A DNA stretch of 64,000 nt from Eriocheir sinensis (GCF_024679095.1 NC_066516.1:21225035-21289034); one strand, 5' to 3'. Positions 22,851 through 36,770 are shown, numbered from the stretch's first letter. A program made the numbers and translations. Notes: a model not told the origin generated them from the letters alone.

Positions 22851-23745
22851 CATGCCACACTCACCCTTCCCACACCCCTCCTTGTACGTGCCGGCCATTC
22901 TGATCCTCTTTTAATGATGTAACATGAACGACGCGTCAGCAGCTTCAGTCTACTGCCCTGAAAACACCCCGGCAACAACGTCACAGTATCCTCTCCTGAC
23001 GCGGCCATGCACTCTACCCCAGACACACCCTCTCCTCCATCCACCCACCCACACACGCACACACACGAACGCCGAAGAGCCACTGATTCTCGTGTAATTA
23101 TCCACCCATCACGAACGTATCCTAGGAACTGAAGAACAATGAAAGCGAGAGAGAGAGAGGGAGAGGGAGGAAGGGTGTGCAACATCTCTATATTAATTAC
23201 GATTCTCATGTGTCAGAGTATTACGTGGCGGCGTTATAGATACTTCGCAAAGACCCTTGTGGCATAGACTGTTAAATACATGCATTCCAGGACCTTCAGT
23301 GACTTATTAAACCCTGCCAGTAACACACGAGAGCTAGGCAAGTCACCCGTCCCGTGCTTCTTCCCCTCAGTAGGACAGATGAAGCAACTCGAGAATGGAA
23401 TGTGGGAGTGTACTTGTTTTTTTTGGGGGGTGGGTGGGTGGGGGCGCGCGTCAGTGTCGTATCATAATGAGTCAACACCTTTGGTTATCTCTAACGACCC
23501 GTGCGATGACGATATTTCCCAGGTAACACTTTATATAATGATTCGTGATACGTCAGACCGGAGCGGATGGGATAGCGTTGACCTCGTTTTCAGGGTTCAT
23601 TGCACTTTCTGGTTGTTGTTGGTGTGAACATTTACATGGAGTTGGTTTTAATGGTTACTACAGCTGGTTGCGTCATCTATTTGTTTGACGTATGCAACTT
23701 TCTGCTTCCTATTGTGTACTGTGGCTTTGGTCAATAAGTACTCTG
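22851..23745. other. Mostly unique sequence, nothing recognised
   Basis: Relatively complex DNA. Open frames of 115-119 codons occur on both strands (23280-23627 plus, 22850-23209 minus) but neither peptide is recognisable and the minus one crosses a GA-rich tract. Confidence 0.4.
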
Positions 23746-23747
23746 TC

Positions 23748-23892
23748 TTTCTATTAGTCAACCTATTATTCAATCTTTTCATCTATTTACCTATCTGTCT
23801 GTCAAATTGTATACTGTCAATAAGAAATCAAACTCTCTATTAGTCAACCTAATATTCAATCTTTTCATCTATTTACTTATCTGCCTGTCTAT
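23748..23892. repeat. ~86-bp tandem duplication
   Basis: 'ctattagtcaacctattatt' near 23752 and 'ctattagtcaacctaatatt' near 23838, both followed by 'caatcttttcatctattta' and a TCTG-rich tail. Confidence 0.9.
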
Positions 23893-23924
23893 CTCTCTTT
23901 CAATTAAACTTTATAGCTATGTAC

Positions 23925-23925
<1 letters not shown>

Positions 23926-23980
<55 letters not shown>
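23926..23980. repeat. (TG)n microsatellite
   Basis: TG run ending in GCGCGC, about 55 bp. Confidence 0.95.
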
Positions 23981-23987
<7 letters not shown>

Positions 23988-23999
23988 CGTGTGCCTCTC

Positions 24000-24924
24000 G
24001 TAATCGGTCGTGTTGCAGGGGTGACTGACCTGGAGAGTCGCCTCGCTAGCTGAAGTAAGAACAGTATATATAGACACACTTGATGCCGTTGGTTATTGCC
24101 CCAGATCTGTAAACGGAGATTAAAAAACCAGCGCAAGTGTCAGGGAAGGGGACTACTGCTCAATCACGCTAAAATCACCAGTGTAGGCAGGCAGGGAGGG
24201 TGGCAGGGAGGGTGGCAGGGATGGTGGCAGGGAGGATGGCAGGCTCGATGATGGATGGATGTACTCAGGGCATTAGAAGATTACGAAAGCATTTTTATAA
24301 CTTTTTTCTCTATAGTTTTTACACGTCAATAGAGATAGTAGTTCATCCCTGCCACTGTGCAACTCCCGGATATACCTTTCATCGCCTTGAGTCTGTTTGT
24401 CCTTCATACATGCATTCTAACTGATTCTCTGTATTGTTATTCTCTTTACTGTGCGTGTGTGTGTGTTTGTGTGTTTAATTCTCAGGGAGTGGGGTGAAGG
24501 TAAGAACAGATTCGTATTCATAGTTCAGTTTTTACAATGTTTTCCTTTCTCTTTGATTAAACTTTCCTCCGGTGAACTTTCAACAACTTCTTCTTTATTG
24601 TAGCGCGACCTTTAGTACTACACGTGTAAGGTGACTCGGACGCCTTAGTGATCGCCTTTCTCGAAGACAGAAAGTTGCCATGCGCAGGTATCAACAGGTA
24701 AAAGAGAACGGACCTGGAGGCAAAGATCTTAATTAAATGAACTAGCATTTCTTTGGGTCGATTCTCGTTTTCTTTGTAGGATGAGATTTTACGGGCATTA
24801 TAGTTGCTTTTGTAGTCATGCATTACAAAACAGAAAATAAAATATAGTGATGTTGCTGTATAGTCTACGGTACGTGTCTTCTAAAAGCTTGCAAGGAAGA
24901 GAAAATTTAGTGATGTATCGCGGT

Positions 24925-24977
<53 letters not shown>

Positions 24978-25140
24978 CTTGCGCCATTCATCTGGTCGTG
25001 AATAGCAAACGCCCTCCGGTCACACTCTTTTTCTGCGTCTGATCGTGGCGACCTTCACCGCCCCTCCGCGCCCGCCAGCAAGGACAAGCAAGTGTCATCT
25101 TTCGCTACGGGCTGTGTTGACTCGCCGGCGTCCTCCTCCT
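24000..25140. other. Mostly unique sequence with a (TG)n array
   Basis: (GGCA)-type minisatellite 'ggcagggagggt' at 24186-24245, (TG)n at 24932-24973. No gene recognised. An 88-codon minus frame (24557-24823) has no identifiable features. Confidence 0.45.
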
Positions 25141-25149
25141 CCTGGCCAC

Positions 25150-25400
25150 CGCTACCATCACCACCACCACCACCACTACCATATAATTATACCATCCTCC
25201 ATACCACCACCACCACCACTACCATATAATTATACCATCCTCCATACCACTCCTATATCCTCCTCTTCCACTTCCACCACAACCACCACTATCATATAAT
25301 TATACCATCTTCCATACCACTCCTATATCCTCCTCTTCCACTTCCACCACAACCACCACAGCCATATAATATACCATCTTCCATACCACTCCAATATCCT
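25150..25400. repeat. ~70-bp minisatellite with CCA/TCC blocks
   Basis: 'accatataattataccatcctccataccac' type units recur at about 25178, 25223, 25288 and 25360. Later units include 'tcctatatcctcctcttccacttccacc'. Confidence 0.9.
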
Positions 25401-25643
25401 TCTCTTCCTTTCCTTTTTCCACCACTAACTGCAACAACAGCATCACCACCACCTCTACCCCCACAACCCTCACCACCACCCACCATCGCCACTAACTTCC
25501 CCAGCTTCATGACATCATTCAAATTTCAGTCCTTTCACAGCTTTCCAACTGATGCTTTGTGTTTATCTTATCTCTAACAGTTTAATTTAGTAACATATCT
25601 GTGGCAAATAATCTACACAACTCAAATGAAAGCTTCCTGTCTT

Positions 25644-25644
<1 letters not shown>

Positions 25645-25684
<40 letters not shown>
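25645..25684. repeat. (CA)n microsatellite
   Basis: CA run, followed by further short CA/C-rich stretches to 25750. Confidence 0.95.
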
Positions 25685-25687
<3 letters not shown>

Positions 25688-25773
25688 AAAAAAAACACTC
25701 ACACACACAGTTCACCCTCCCCCCACCCCCCCCACACACACGCACACACTATCACAATCCCATCTCACTGGAT

Positions 25774-26250
25774 CTAATTTTCCCCAACACTGTAAAGCCT
25801 GAACAAAATCACACACAATGAGTTTTCAATCACTGGTTTGGTCCGCGTCTTCGTCTGGGCCAGGCCGACAACACTCTCGCCGCTCATGTTTTGTTGGTGA
25901 AACTCTGAAATTCTTGTTGTCGGGCTGCTCGGCGGACGCTCAGGAATGTCGGTGATCAGCAGAGCCACACCGCCACTCCCCTTCCTGAACGTGGCCTTGA
26001 AACACGCGGCGTCATCTTTACTTGCTTCGCTGAGGTCGAGGGGCTTGGTGGTCACATGGCGGTGCTTGCTGAGTGGTGACTGGTGACTCTTACGCCTCCT
26101 CTCCCCGTCCGGTCCAGCCCCTGCGCCCCCTCCAGCTCTACCCGCCCCTCCTTCCTGACCATTACGTGTTGTTTCCCTAAGGATGAGGGGGATAGCTGAC
26201 TGGCTGGTTGGCGGGTGTCGCGTGTAGGGGGGTGCCTGCTGGTTGCCCAC
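25774..26250 (-). other. 158-codon open frame in complex sequence, unrecognised
   Basis: This is one of the few long frames not built from simple repeats, especially its second half (minus strand, about 25790-26060), which includes LDLSEASKDDAACFK and a GGVALLITDIPERPP block. I do not recognise it. The N-terminal half contains glycine-rich low-complexity and shares an ETTxNGQE word with the overlapping frame upstream (26052-26357), which suggests a local tandem duplication of the DNA. No splice or promoter evidence. Probably chance, but a first place to test for a hidden exon. Confidence 0.15.
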
Positions 26251-26460
26251 TCACGCCGCCCCCATCGAGTTTGTCCAGCCAACCCTGCCTCCTCTCCCTC
26301 CTCCTCCTCCGGCTCCTCCTCCTGGCCATTACTTGTGGTTTCCGAAGTTGTGTACAAAGTTGCCCTCCGTTGGGGGTCGCTTGTGATACACAGTGTGGTC
26401 TTGTCTCGTCCTAATTTTTTCGTGTCGCTTAATTGGAGTTGCGGAGGAGGATTTTTTTTT

Positions 26461-26690
26461 TTTTTGTCAAGAGTTTAGGATTAGGTTGTGATAAAGAGAA
26501 TGAAGCAAAACTCGCACACACGCAAACACCCACACTCACACACTACTACCACCCAGTACTCCTTTTTGTCAAGAGTTTAGGATTAGGTGTCGCGTTAATA
26601 AAGTCTTGACTTCTGTGATAAAAAGAATGAAGCAGAACTCGCACACACGCAAACACCCACTCACACACAACCCCCAGTCCCCCACTCCCA
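26461..26690. repeat. ~112-bp tandem duplication
   Basis: 'tttttgtcaagagtttagga' starts at 26461 and again at 26573. Both copies continue to 'aatgaagca.aactcgcacacacgc' and 'aaacacccac'. The second has an extra ~25 bp ('gtcgcgttaataaagtcttg'). Confidence 0.95.
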
Positions 26691-26700
26691 CCACACACAC

Positions 26701-26808
<108 letters not shown>

Positions 26809-27780
26809 AAACAGTGAAAGTCAAAAACCCGGAAGACAACTAATACGATAAGTCCCAAAGTCAATGACCTCGACACACCTACGACACAGCGGAGACTCAA
26901 AGATAAAGCGGATAAAATACAGCAGAGATAACACCAACAAACAAGGCCTTGCTAAATATGAGGATCACGCCATAAAATAATAATACGAGCTTAGGAAAAT
27001 ACTAAAGTGACGTATTCGGTAAAGATAAACCACAACTACACCAAACTTAAGAGATACTTTTTTTTTTTTACAACAAAGGAGACATCTCAAGACGGCACAC
27101 AAAAAAAGGAAACAATAATAACAAAAAAAGTCCGCTACTCGCTGCTCCTAAAAAGAGTCCAAAGAGGTGGCCGAAAGAGGGGTCAACTACAACATAAACA
27201 GTATCGCTGAAGCTATTGTAGGTCATCGCTCCCCCCCCCCCTCCCCCCCTCCCTCCCCCCCACCCGAAACGAAATAATACCACGACTTTTGGGTTTCGAC
27301 AATATCACCGGGGAAAGAACAGAGCGAAGTGAAAGACAATATGATAGAATAAAAAAAAGTAATATAGAACAGAATGAAGAACATGTTACTGAACGAAGAA
27401 AAAAAAGAGAGAAAAGAGAGCAAAGTGAATCACGTTAACAAGTGAGATAAAACAGGGCGAATGAAAGACAATATGACCGAATGAACACAAAAAAAGACTA
27501 GCGTAAAGCGAAAGACAAATAAATGAGCTATACAACAACAACAACAAAAAAAGAGAAAATAGGGCAAAATAAAATACATAACAGAGAAAAAAAAAAAAAA
27601 CATTACCGATTTAAAAAAGAGAGACTACACATCAAAGTGAAAGACATTAGTGACGGAGATAGAAGAAAAAAAGACAAGCACGCGCGCAGTGACTTTTACA
27701 GGCAAACTTAAGTTGATGCCATTCACGCGTTGATCCCTCGAGGAAACGGGCGATGCTTCCTCCGAGTCACGATCAATGAG
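26809..27780. other. A-rich sequence without recognisable gene
   Basis: Many A-runs (27585-27600 and others) and short diverged words such as 'gaaagacaatatga' (27331 and 27464), suggesting an old tandem structure. Poly-C stretch near 27230-27262. Confidence 0.5.
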
Positions 27781-28630
27781 ACAGACAGACAGACAGACAT
27801 ACAAACAGACACAGTGACACATGGGTGCAAACAGACAAAGAAAGACTGAAGGGTATACACATTCAAGCAGAGAAACAGACAGACAGACAGACAAAAAGCG
27901 ACAGAGAGATAGGCAGCCTGGTAGATATGGTGACGTTTAGACAGGTTATGATAAGAGACAGACAAAAATATACGATGCAGATATACACACAATCAGACAA
28001 GCAGAAAGAAAAGACAGACATGTTACGCAGACACACAGAGACGGATATAAAGATAGGCACAGACAGAGAGACAGACAGAAAAGATAGGCAGTCAAACAGA
28101 TGATTAGAGGAGAGTGAAAGAATTTTGGATGTAAAAAGACGTACAGAAAACAAAACAGACGGACAGACAGAAGTACACGATAGAGAGACCGACAAGTTAA
28201 GCTGATACAGACGGAGAGGGATTTCAGAATGTAAAAATAATGACAGACAAAGACATAAAAAAACAGACAGACACGGCAATCAAACCAAGAGAGAGACAGA
28301 CAAGTTATGCTGAGACTGAGAATGAGAGACTTCAGGAGGTAAAAAATATAGACGGACACTCATAAAAACAGACAGACAACACGACAGACGGACCGATATG
28401 GAGACAGACAAGTTATGATGACGGACAGACAGTGAGGAACTAGAGGATGTAAAGATAAAGACAGACAGACATAAAAACAGACAGGCAGGCCGATAGACAG
28501 AGATAGACAGAGTGGTGGGGAGCGGATGCAACAACTAAGAGCTCGGCGCCCCACCACCGGCTGACAGATGGACCGGCTAAGTGACAGGAGGACAGACAGA
28601 CAGACGGACGGTCAAACAAGCAGGCCGTCA
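27781..28630. repeat. GACA-rich degenerate minisatellite
   Basis: (GACA)n words throughout. A longer unit 'gacagacaagttatg' with 'gatgtaaa.ataaagacagac' downstream recurs near 28187, 28302 and 28403 (period about 100-115 bp). It is the opposite-strand equivalent of the CTGT-rich DNA at 3.1-4.0 kb and 35 kb. Confidence 0.8.
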
Positions 28631-28689
28631 CTTTCTCTGTCTTGTTAATGGCTCTAGCGCTGAGGGATGGCGGGCAGGAAGGGGTGACA

Positions 28690-28802
28690 GAGGAGGAGGA
28701 GGAGGAGGAGGAGGAGGAGGAGGAGGAGGTGGAGGAGGACAGGCTACTACTTGCATATATTAGAATCGTGATGATGATGATGATGATAATGGTAATGATG
28801 AT

Positions 28803-28877
<75 letters not shown>
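28690..28877. repeat. (GGA)n and (TG)n microsatellites
   Basis: GGA 28690-28738, (GAT)n 28769-28786, TG 28804-28877. A further TG array lies at 28952-28982. Confidence 0.95.
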
Positions 28878-28878
<1 letters not shown>

Positions 28879-28948
28879 TGTCACTTTGTTTATTGTTGCT
28901 CAGGTGACGCCTCCACACAGGTGCCCCTCCCCCCTCCCTCCATGACCT

Positions 28949-28986
<38 letters not shown>

Positions 28987-29239
28987 CTACGGATAAAAAA
29001 CAAACAAACCAACGAAATGATGTTCTGAGCAGCGAAATTTTGACGCCCTGAAAAAAAGAGAGAAAAAAAATCAAAAGCAAACAGCGAACATTTTTCAATT
29101 TTCTGCTCGACCTCCTCGTGGCCGCGCGAGGCTTGATGAGGTAAAGCCACGGCGGGAAATGTCAGTTAGTACGCCCCCGGACAACCCTTCCACGCAAGCA
29201 CGCACGTATACGCACACACACACAAAAAAACCCAGCTCC

Positions 29240-29332
29240 CCCCATCTCTCTCTCTCTCTCTGTTTCTGTCTCTGTCTCTGTCTCTGCCTCCGTCTTTGTC
29301 TATGTCTTTGTCTATGTCTGTCTCTGTCTGTC

Positions 29333-29402
<70 letters not shown>
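29240..29402. repeat. (CT)n with TCTG variants
   Basis: CT/TCTG mixture 29243-29337, then a CT run 29338-29402. Confidence 0.95.
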
Positions 29403-29404
<2 letters not shown>

Positions 29405-30180
29405 CCCTTTCCTTCACGCGCGTCTCTCCTCCTTACGAGTAGATGGCGCTGCACTCTGGGTCGTTGCCTTGCTTCTGTCAGTGTTATTTTCCTCACATTT
29501 TTTATTATACATTCTTCATTAAAAAAAAAAAAATGACAGTGCGCTAGCGATGATGCGATTCTCTGGTCTACAGGACTGATTTTTTATTGCCTTTTGTTCT
29601 TTTCCTCTTCACTATCAGAAAATGAGTAACAGATTCCATTAAATATTTGCATAGTTTGAAGAAAAAACGAGAATATATTTTTTTCAGTTACTCTCGTGTG
29701 AAGTAGGAAAATATGACGTGCCATTACGAGGACTATCAAATTTTAAAGGCCAATAAATCGATAAGTCAAGTGAGTGAGCGAGCGAGCAGCCGGAGTGCGC
29801 GATGAAGCCCTCACAAAGAAACTAAGAGAAAAAAAAATACGTGGCAATATTTCTTTTCGTCAGGACAATCAACCGCACAAAGCAAGGCGGCGTGTACACA
29901 AAAAAACTATAAAAAAGAGAAAAATATCGCTCCATACATCAGGAAATTATCATCGCTCTTTTTCTATGCCTGAGTTTTTGGGTCATGAAGTCCGTGACGT
30001 GGGCCAAGACTGCGTGCGGCGTTAGTGGGACAATGAACTCAGCAGCGGCGGCGGGGAGGCCAACGAGGCGCAGCGACCCGCCTTCCCGCCCTCGGCCAGC
30101 CCTGCTCCCTGCCCTCAGGTGGCGTGCGTGGCGGGGCTCGGGCGCTGGTGTAGGGGGTGGGTGGGGAGCATATAGGTGGG
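29403..30180. other. Mostly unique sequence, nothing recognised
   Basis: AT-rich to 29980, then GC-rich (29985-30180) with a 73-codon frame (29985-30206) rich in Ala/Arg/Pro. No homolog recognised. Confidence 0.4.
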
Positions 30181-30870
30181 AGTCTACGGAGGGCGTATAT
30201 GGGTGAAGTAGGAGCTGGCGTATGGCGGGCTTGTGGGGATGTGGGGTGGGAAAGAAGGGGGTGTTATTGGGTGAAGAATGGGTGTGTTATGGGATGGGTT
30301 ATGCTGAGGATGTGATGGGGGCACGTGAGGTGTATGGGAGCAGGCAGGAATGGGTGAAAAAGGAGTGGCTGTTAGGGGTGAGAGAAGGAGGGAGGGTGTG
30401 ATTGTATGTAAAATAGGTGTGATTTGTGACGGATGAGTGATTTGAGGATGAAATGAGGGATGGGTGAGGTGAGTGGATGTATGGGTGTAGGTAGGAGAGG
30501 GGTGCATGGGTGGCTGTTAGGGGTGAAGGATGGTGTGATATGGGAAAGTGGGTGTGAATATAAAAAGTGTATTCTGTTAAGGATGTGAGAAAGGGTGGCG
30601 CTAAGGGTGTAAGGGAAGGGTGGTGTGAGGGTGTGTGGGGAGGTGAGGGGATATGTACGTGAGTGTAAGTGGAGGTGATGTGGGAATGGGATGGATAATT
30701 AAAGTGTGACAGGTGGGGACATGTTTGGGGTCAAGGGATGAGGTGTGAGGGTGTGTGGGGAGGTGAGGGGAAATGTACATGAGTGTAAGTGGAGGTGATG
30801 TGGGAATGGGATGGATGATTAAAGTGTGACAGCGTTGACGGGGACATGTTTGGGGTCACAGGGATGAGAG
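30181..30870. repeat. G-rich minisatellite with a 120-bp duplication
   Basis: GGTG/GGGTG-rich DNA. The segment starting 'gtgagggtgtgtggggagg' at 30625 is repeated at 30745 with few changes, continuing through 'gtgggaatgggatgga' and 'attaaagtgtgacag'. Confidence 0.85.
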
Positions 30871-30938
30871 GTGGGGAGTAAATAGGTATAAAAGAGACTT
30901 ATGGGGAGGGAGGGTGGGAGAGAAGTTGGCGGTGTGTG

Positions 30939-31109
<171 letters not shown>

Positions 31110-31323
31110 AAAAAAAAACAAAAACAAAAGGGGGAAACGATAATGACCAAAACGACAATAATTACAATCACAAACACCTTTTTTTTTGTTTACTAATTGT
31201 CTGTCTCATCATCACTCGAATATCTATCCCAAAAATACGCAGATACACGAATACAGGAAGACGCAAATTAGGTCACGGGAAAAACGACGCAGATAAAAAA
31301 GAAAAACACCAAAAAAAGAAAAT

Positions 31324-31890
<567 letters not shown>

Positions 31891-31975
31891 TTCCCAGTGA
31901 CCATCAAGAGGTGAACGACCTAAGCGGCTTGACCTCGTTTGCTCCTTAGTGTTTGGACTTGTTAGTGGTGTTTTC

Positions 31976-32116
31976 TCTCTCTCTCTCTCTCTCTCTCTCG
32001 TCCTTTCAACCTGATCTATTCCTGGTGGCCACTTGTCTAAATAACTAATCTTTTTCCTTAACTTTCCTGCCTCTCTCTCTTCTTATACAAGGTTATTACA
32101 AGGTTATTATCCATCT

Positions 32117-32155
<39 letters not shown>
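31976..32155 (+). repeat. Dispersed repeat bracketed by (CT)n, copy A
   Basis: A ~120-bp core ('tcaacctgatctattcctgg', 'ccacttgtctaaat', 'ggttattacaaggttattat') lies between two CT arrays. The same core with the same bracketing CT arrays is at 46981-47200. The word 'acaaggttatt' is itself doubled within the core. Confidence 0.88.
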
Positions 32156-32158
<3 letters not shown>

Positions 32159-32408
32159 GGGGCACATTGACTTGGGTACGATATATGGTGCACATGAATC
32201 TCTTCGCGCTTTTAGTTTTGTGTTTCTCGTACGCAAAAATATATATAATGAAAATGTGGTATAGAATTGATTTCCTCACCTTCTGACGTCACGGACCGGG
32301 TGGGCTGAAGAGAGGGAGAGGGGCGGCGAGGCTGGCTGGGTAGGTGACGCATTGCCTAAAACAGAGGAAAGAAAGGAAAATTGATTCAACGTGGAATTCT
32401 TGAGTACA

Positions 32409-32531
<123 letters not shown>

Positions 32532-32639
32532 GCAATAGACCAACATTTTATTAATCAAGAAACATGATATTATGAGTCACATGAGATGGATAGGAATGGA
32601 GGACGATTCGTGAGCTGAGGTTAATGACCACTGCTTTAA

Positions 32640-33130
32640 TTATCTCCTCTCGCATCGTTACTTACTCATCACTCACTCACTTTCTCCCTCACTCATTCTC
32701 TCTGCCTGGTATTCTGCACTCACTCACCCACTCAACACTAAGGGTCATTATACTCTAGGCTGATAACTTTATTCTCTTTTTTTTTTGTCAATCTATTCAT
32801 TTTTTGATCCACTATCTCACTCACTCACTCACATATGCACTCACTAACTCACTTTCTCTGCCTTGTATTCTTCACTCACTCACTTATTCATCCAGTTCAT
32901 TAGTACATTATAGGTTATGAACTTTATTATCTGTTCTGTTCATTCATTCATCCAGTTGCTAACTCACTCATATAATCACTCACGCACTCATTTACTCACT
33001 TATTCAGTCATTTACTTTATTCTCTCCTCCTTCCTCTTGTTTAATCATTCTTTCACTCATTCACTCACTTACTCATTAGCGCAATCACTCACACCCGCAT
33101 TCACTCAGGTCATTACACTCTAGGTCAGCC
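32640..33130. repeat. (ACTC)-type degenerate tetranucleotide minisatellite
   Basis: 'cactcactcactcat' words throughout. A longer unit ('tttctctgcctggtattctgcactcac' at about 32695, 'tttctctgccttgtattcttcactcac' at about 32852) shows a ~160-bp period. Comparable DNA is at 41740-42060. Confidence 0.8.
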
Positions 33131-33189
33131 TCTTACACTCACCGTCTCGTTCACTTTCAGCAGAGTAAATTGTTATTGATAAACTGTTT

Positions 33190-33643
33190 CACCATCATCA
33201 CCACCACCACCGTCATCATCATTATTGCCAGGCCTATCACCTCCCTTTCCATCTCCACCACCACCTCCAGTCTCCGTCACATCTGCCTTCACCATTACCA
33301 TCACCATTCTTCACGTCCCTGTTCCTCTGGTTACGAGCACAGCCAGTCAGTCACCCAGTCAGTCAGTCAGTCACCCAGTCAGTCAGTCAGTCACCTTCAC
33401 CAATTTCCTCCACCACGCCTTGCTTTCACCACCTCCACCCTCACCACTATCACCATCACCATCACCACGACCACCACTAATTTTACTACAACAACTACTA
33501 CTTGTTTAACTAATCACCAGTATAGGACCATTAATAACCACCTACTCACACTATCTGTCATAACCACCATGAATCACCACTACCAGGTATCAAATGACCA
33601 ACAGGTAACTAGACTATTACCATTATTATTGCCTCTTTCATTA

Positions 33644-33691
<48 letters not shown>

Positions 33692-33780
33692 GCTTCTACT
33701 ACTACTATCACCACCATCATGAATCACTTTTTCCGACCACCTAATAACTTCCAGGTAAACCGTACCTCACGGCACCACAC
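33190..33780. repeat. CCA/ATC, CAGT and ACT simple-repeat region
   Basis: CCA/ATC trinucleotides 33190-33310 and 33420-33480, (CAGT)n 33341-33392, (ACT)n 33644-33710. A 204-codon frame here is rich in Thr/Ser/His and is explained by the repeats. Confidence 0.85.
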
Positions 33781-33866
33781 CTGAGCGCCACACCTGTATC
33801 CCATTAATCATCTTTTATTTGTCACCTGAGCCGTAACTCTGTCCGGTCATCTATAAATCGCCTTTC

Positions 33867-33953
33867 AGGTCAACAGCCGCATGTTCTTGACCTTAATTTG
33901 ACCTCCCGGCGGAAAGGTCAAGCCTCCCACGTGTGATTTGCAACACCTGACCT
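33867..33953. promoter_or_regulatory. Cluster of nuclear-receptor half-sites including a DR5
   Basis: Five AGGTCA/TGACCT half-sites within 87 bp: 33867-33872 (+), 33888-33893 (-), 33899-33904 (-), 33915-33920 (+) and 33948-33953 (-). The second and third are tandem with a 5-bp spacer (DR5), and the third and fourth are everted. In arthropods such half-sites bind EcR/USP(RXR), E75, HR38 and FTZ-F1 family receptors. No nearby gene was identified, so regulatory function is inference. Confidence 0.35.
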
Positions 33954-34004
33954 TCTGTGGTGGACGCTCACGCAGACTGTATTTAGTTTGTTAATTAAAC
34001 CTGT

Positions 34005-34009
<5 letters not shown>

Positions 34010-34079
<70 letters not shown>
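34010..34079. repeat. (TG)n microsatellite, ~70 bp
   Basis: Uninterrupted TG run. Confidence 0.97.
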
Positions 34080-34081
<2 letters not shown>

Positions 34082-34640
34082 GGGAAAAAGTGGGGCGTTA
34101 GAGGGAAAAAAAAGATAAAAGGGAGAGAAAATGGAAGGGGAAAGGAGGAGAACCAACAGAAAGGGAGGAAAGGGAGGGTGACTGAAGGGAAGGAAAGGGA
34201 GGGTGACTGAAGGGGAGCAAAGGCACCACCACCACCATCACCACTACACCACCACCACCACAGACTCCATCACCTGACAGTCAAAACCAACCTTCTCCCT
34301 CTCTCTTTTTTTCTCTCTCTCTTTCTCTCTCACCGCGTACCCAGTCACCTTCGCCGCCGCCACTTCGAGCTACCTGAGCCGACCTGAACGCTGCTAGGAA
34401 CTTTTTGTGCTATTTCTTTTGTTTTGTATTTGTGGCGCCTCATTGTCTTAGTTTACGAAGAGGTGGTGATGGTGGTGATGGTGGTGGTGGTGGTGATGGT
34501 GGTGGTGATGGTGGTGAAGTGGAAGCATGAAAGAAATCTGCTTGGAAAATACTGTCTCACTTTCTCTGTCTGTTTGTGTCTCCACCTCCGTCTGTCTGTT
34601 TGTTTGTATCACTTTCTCTCTCTCTCTCTCTCTCTCGTGC
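34080..34640. other. Mixed sequence with short repeats
   Basis: Short duplication 'gggagggtgactgaagggaagg' near 34170 and 34197; CCA run 34224-34262; (GGT/GAT) run 34460-34520; CT run 34617-34636. No gene. Confidence 0.5.
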
Positions 34641-34774
34641 AGTGATAGGGGCGCCCCAAAACCAGTACATGTACGTTTTCTGTGTGCATTTCTCTGGACT
34701 TTTCCGTGTGCGTGGGAATCACCAGTGTGTGTGCGTCCTTGTGTGACAGTCATGTGAGTCTTTCCGTCACTCCA

Positions 34775-34778
<4 letters not shown>

Positions 34779-34823
<45 letters not shown>
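34779..34823. repeat. (TG)n microsatellite
   Basis: Uninterrupted TG run. Confidence 0.95.
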
Positions 34824-34825
<2 letters not shown>

Positions 34826-34935
34826 GCGGCCCCACGCGCATGTGACTGCTGCTGTGAAATACGTTCATGGCGTGTGTGTGTGGGTGGGTGCCAGAGAAAG
34901 AAAAAAAAAGAGTTGATGGTTTGGCCGCTAAAAGA

Positions 34936-35370
34936 TAAATTAAGGAGTTTATTTTTGGTCTTGTTATTTGGGTTATTATTTCGGAGTGTCTGTCTGTCTG
35001 TATATCTCTCTGTCTGTCTGTATATCTTTTTGTTTGTCTTTTGTGTTATTGTGTCTGTCTATTTATTTGTATGATTGTCTGTCCGTCTGTCTCTCTGTCT
35101 CTCTGTTTACTACATGAAGAATTAAGTTTTTCAGGGAGCTTTTACTATTTCTTATTATTTGGGAGTGTCTGTGTGTCTTTTTTTGTCTGTCTGTGTTTGT
35201 TTGTCTGTCTGTCAACTATATGAATAATTAAGTCATTTTTTGGGGGGTGTTCTGACTATTTAGGTTATTATTCCGTAGTGTCTTTTTGTGTGTCTTTTAT
35301 GTTATGTCTGTCTGTCTGTCTGTCCGTCTGTCTATCTGGCTGTCTATGTGTCTGTCTGTCTGTCTATGTG

Positions 35371-35440
<70 letters not shown>
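34936..35440. repeat. ~110-180-bp minisatellite ending in (TGTC)n
   Basis: 'aattaag' + T-rich + 'ttattatt.gg.agtgtct' units at about 34937, 35120 and 35228, each with an internal TCTG-rich stretch. The last expands into a (TGTC)n array at 35366-35438. Confidence 0.85.
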
Positions 35441-35442
<2 letters not shown>

Positions 35443-35532
35443 CCTCTCTCTTTGGGGTCATTTCAATATTTCCTGTCGTCAGCACCTCCGGACGCAGGCC
35501 AATGACCCGCTGGCACACCTGCTGCCCGCCGT

Positions 35533-35539
<7 letters not shown>

Positions 35540-35565
<26 letters not shown>

Positions 35566-35615
35566 GCAAACACACAAAAATAACCACCCCATAATCCTTT
35601 TACATGATTATAATA

Positions 35616-35684
<69 letters not shown>

Positions 35685-35735
35685 GCAAACACACAAAAAT
35701 AACCACCCCATAATCCTTTTACATGATTATAATAA

Positions 35736-35770
<35 letters not shown>
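35540..35770. repeat. 119-bp tandem duplication alternating with (CT)n arrays
   Basis: 'cacgcaaacacacaaaaata' at 35563 is repeated at 35682, each followed by 'accaccccataatcctttta' and 'catgattataataa'. CT arrays lie before, between and after (35534-35562, 35621-35680, 35740-35769). Confidence 0.95.
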
Positions 35771-35772
<2 letters not shown>

Positions 35773-35845
35773 AATATATATATGTCCCTCACAGAATCCC
35801 TATAAATAATTAGTATAATCCTCCAATTCTGTTAGGCACCACCAC

Positions 35846-35848
<3 letters not shown>

Positions 35849-35892
<44 letters not shown>
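35849..35892. repeat. (CA)n microsatellite
   Basis: Uninterrupted CA run. Confidence 0.95.
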
Positions 35893-35894
<2 letters not shown>

Positions 35895-35968
35895 TCCCCC
35901 GCGCGAGGTCAATACGCCTCCACAAGGTAACGCCTTTCTACCTGTACGAGAGGAGAGGTCACTGTACT

Positions 35969-36770
<802 letters not shown>

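Noticed and set aside
29985..30206. Ala/Arg/Pro-rich frame after 'catgaagtccgtgacg' as a coding exon
   Set aside because: Only ~75 codons, compositionally biased, overlapping open frame in another phase, no homolog recognised.
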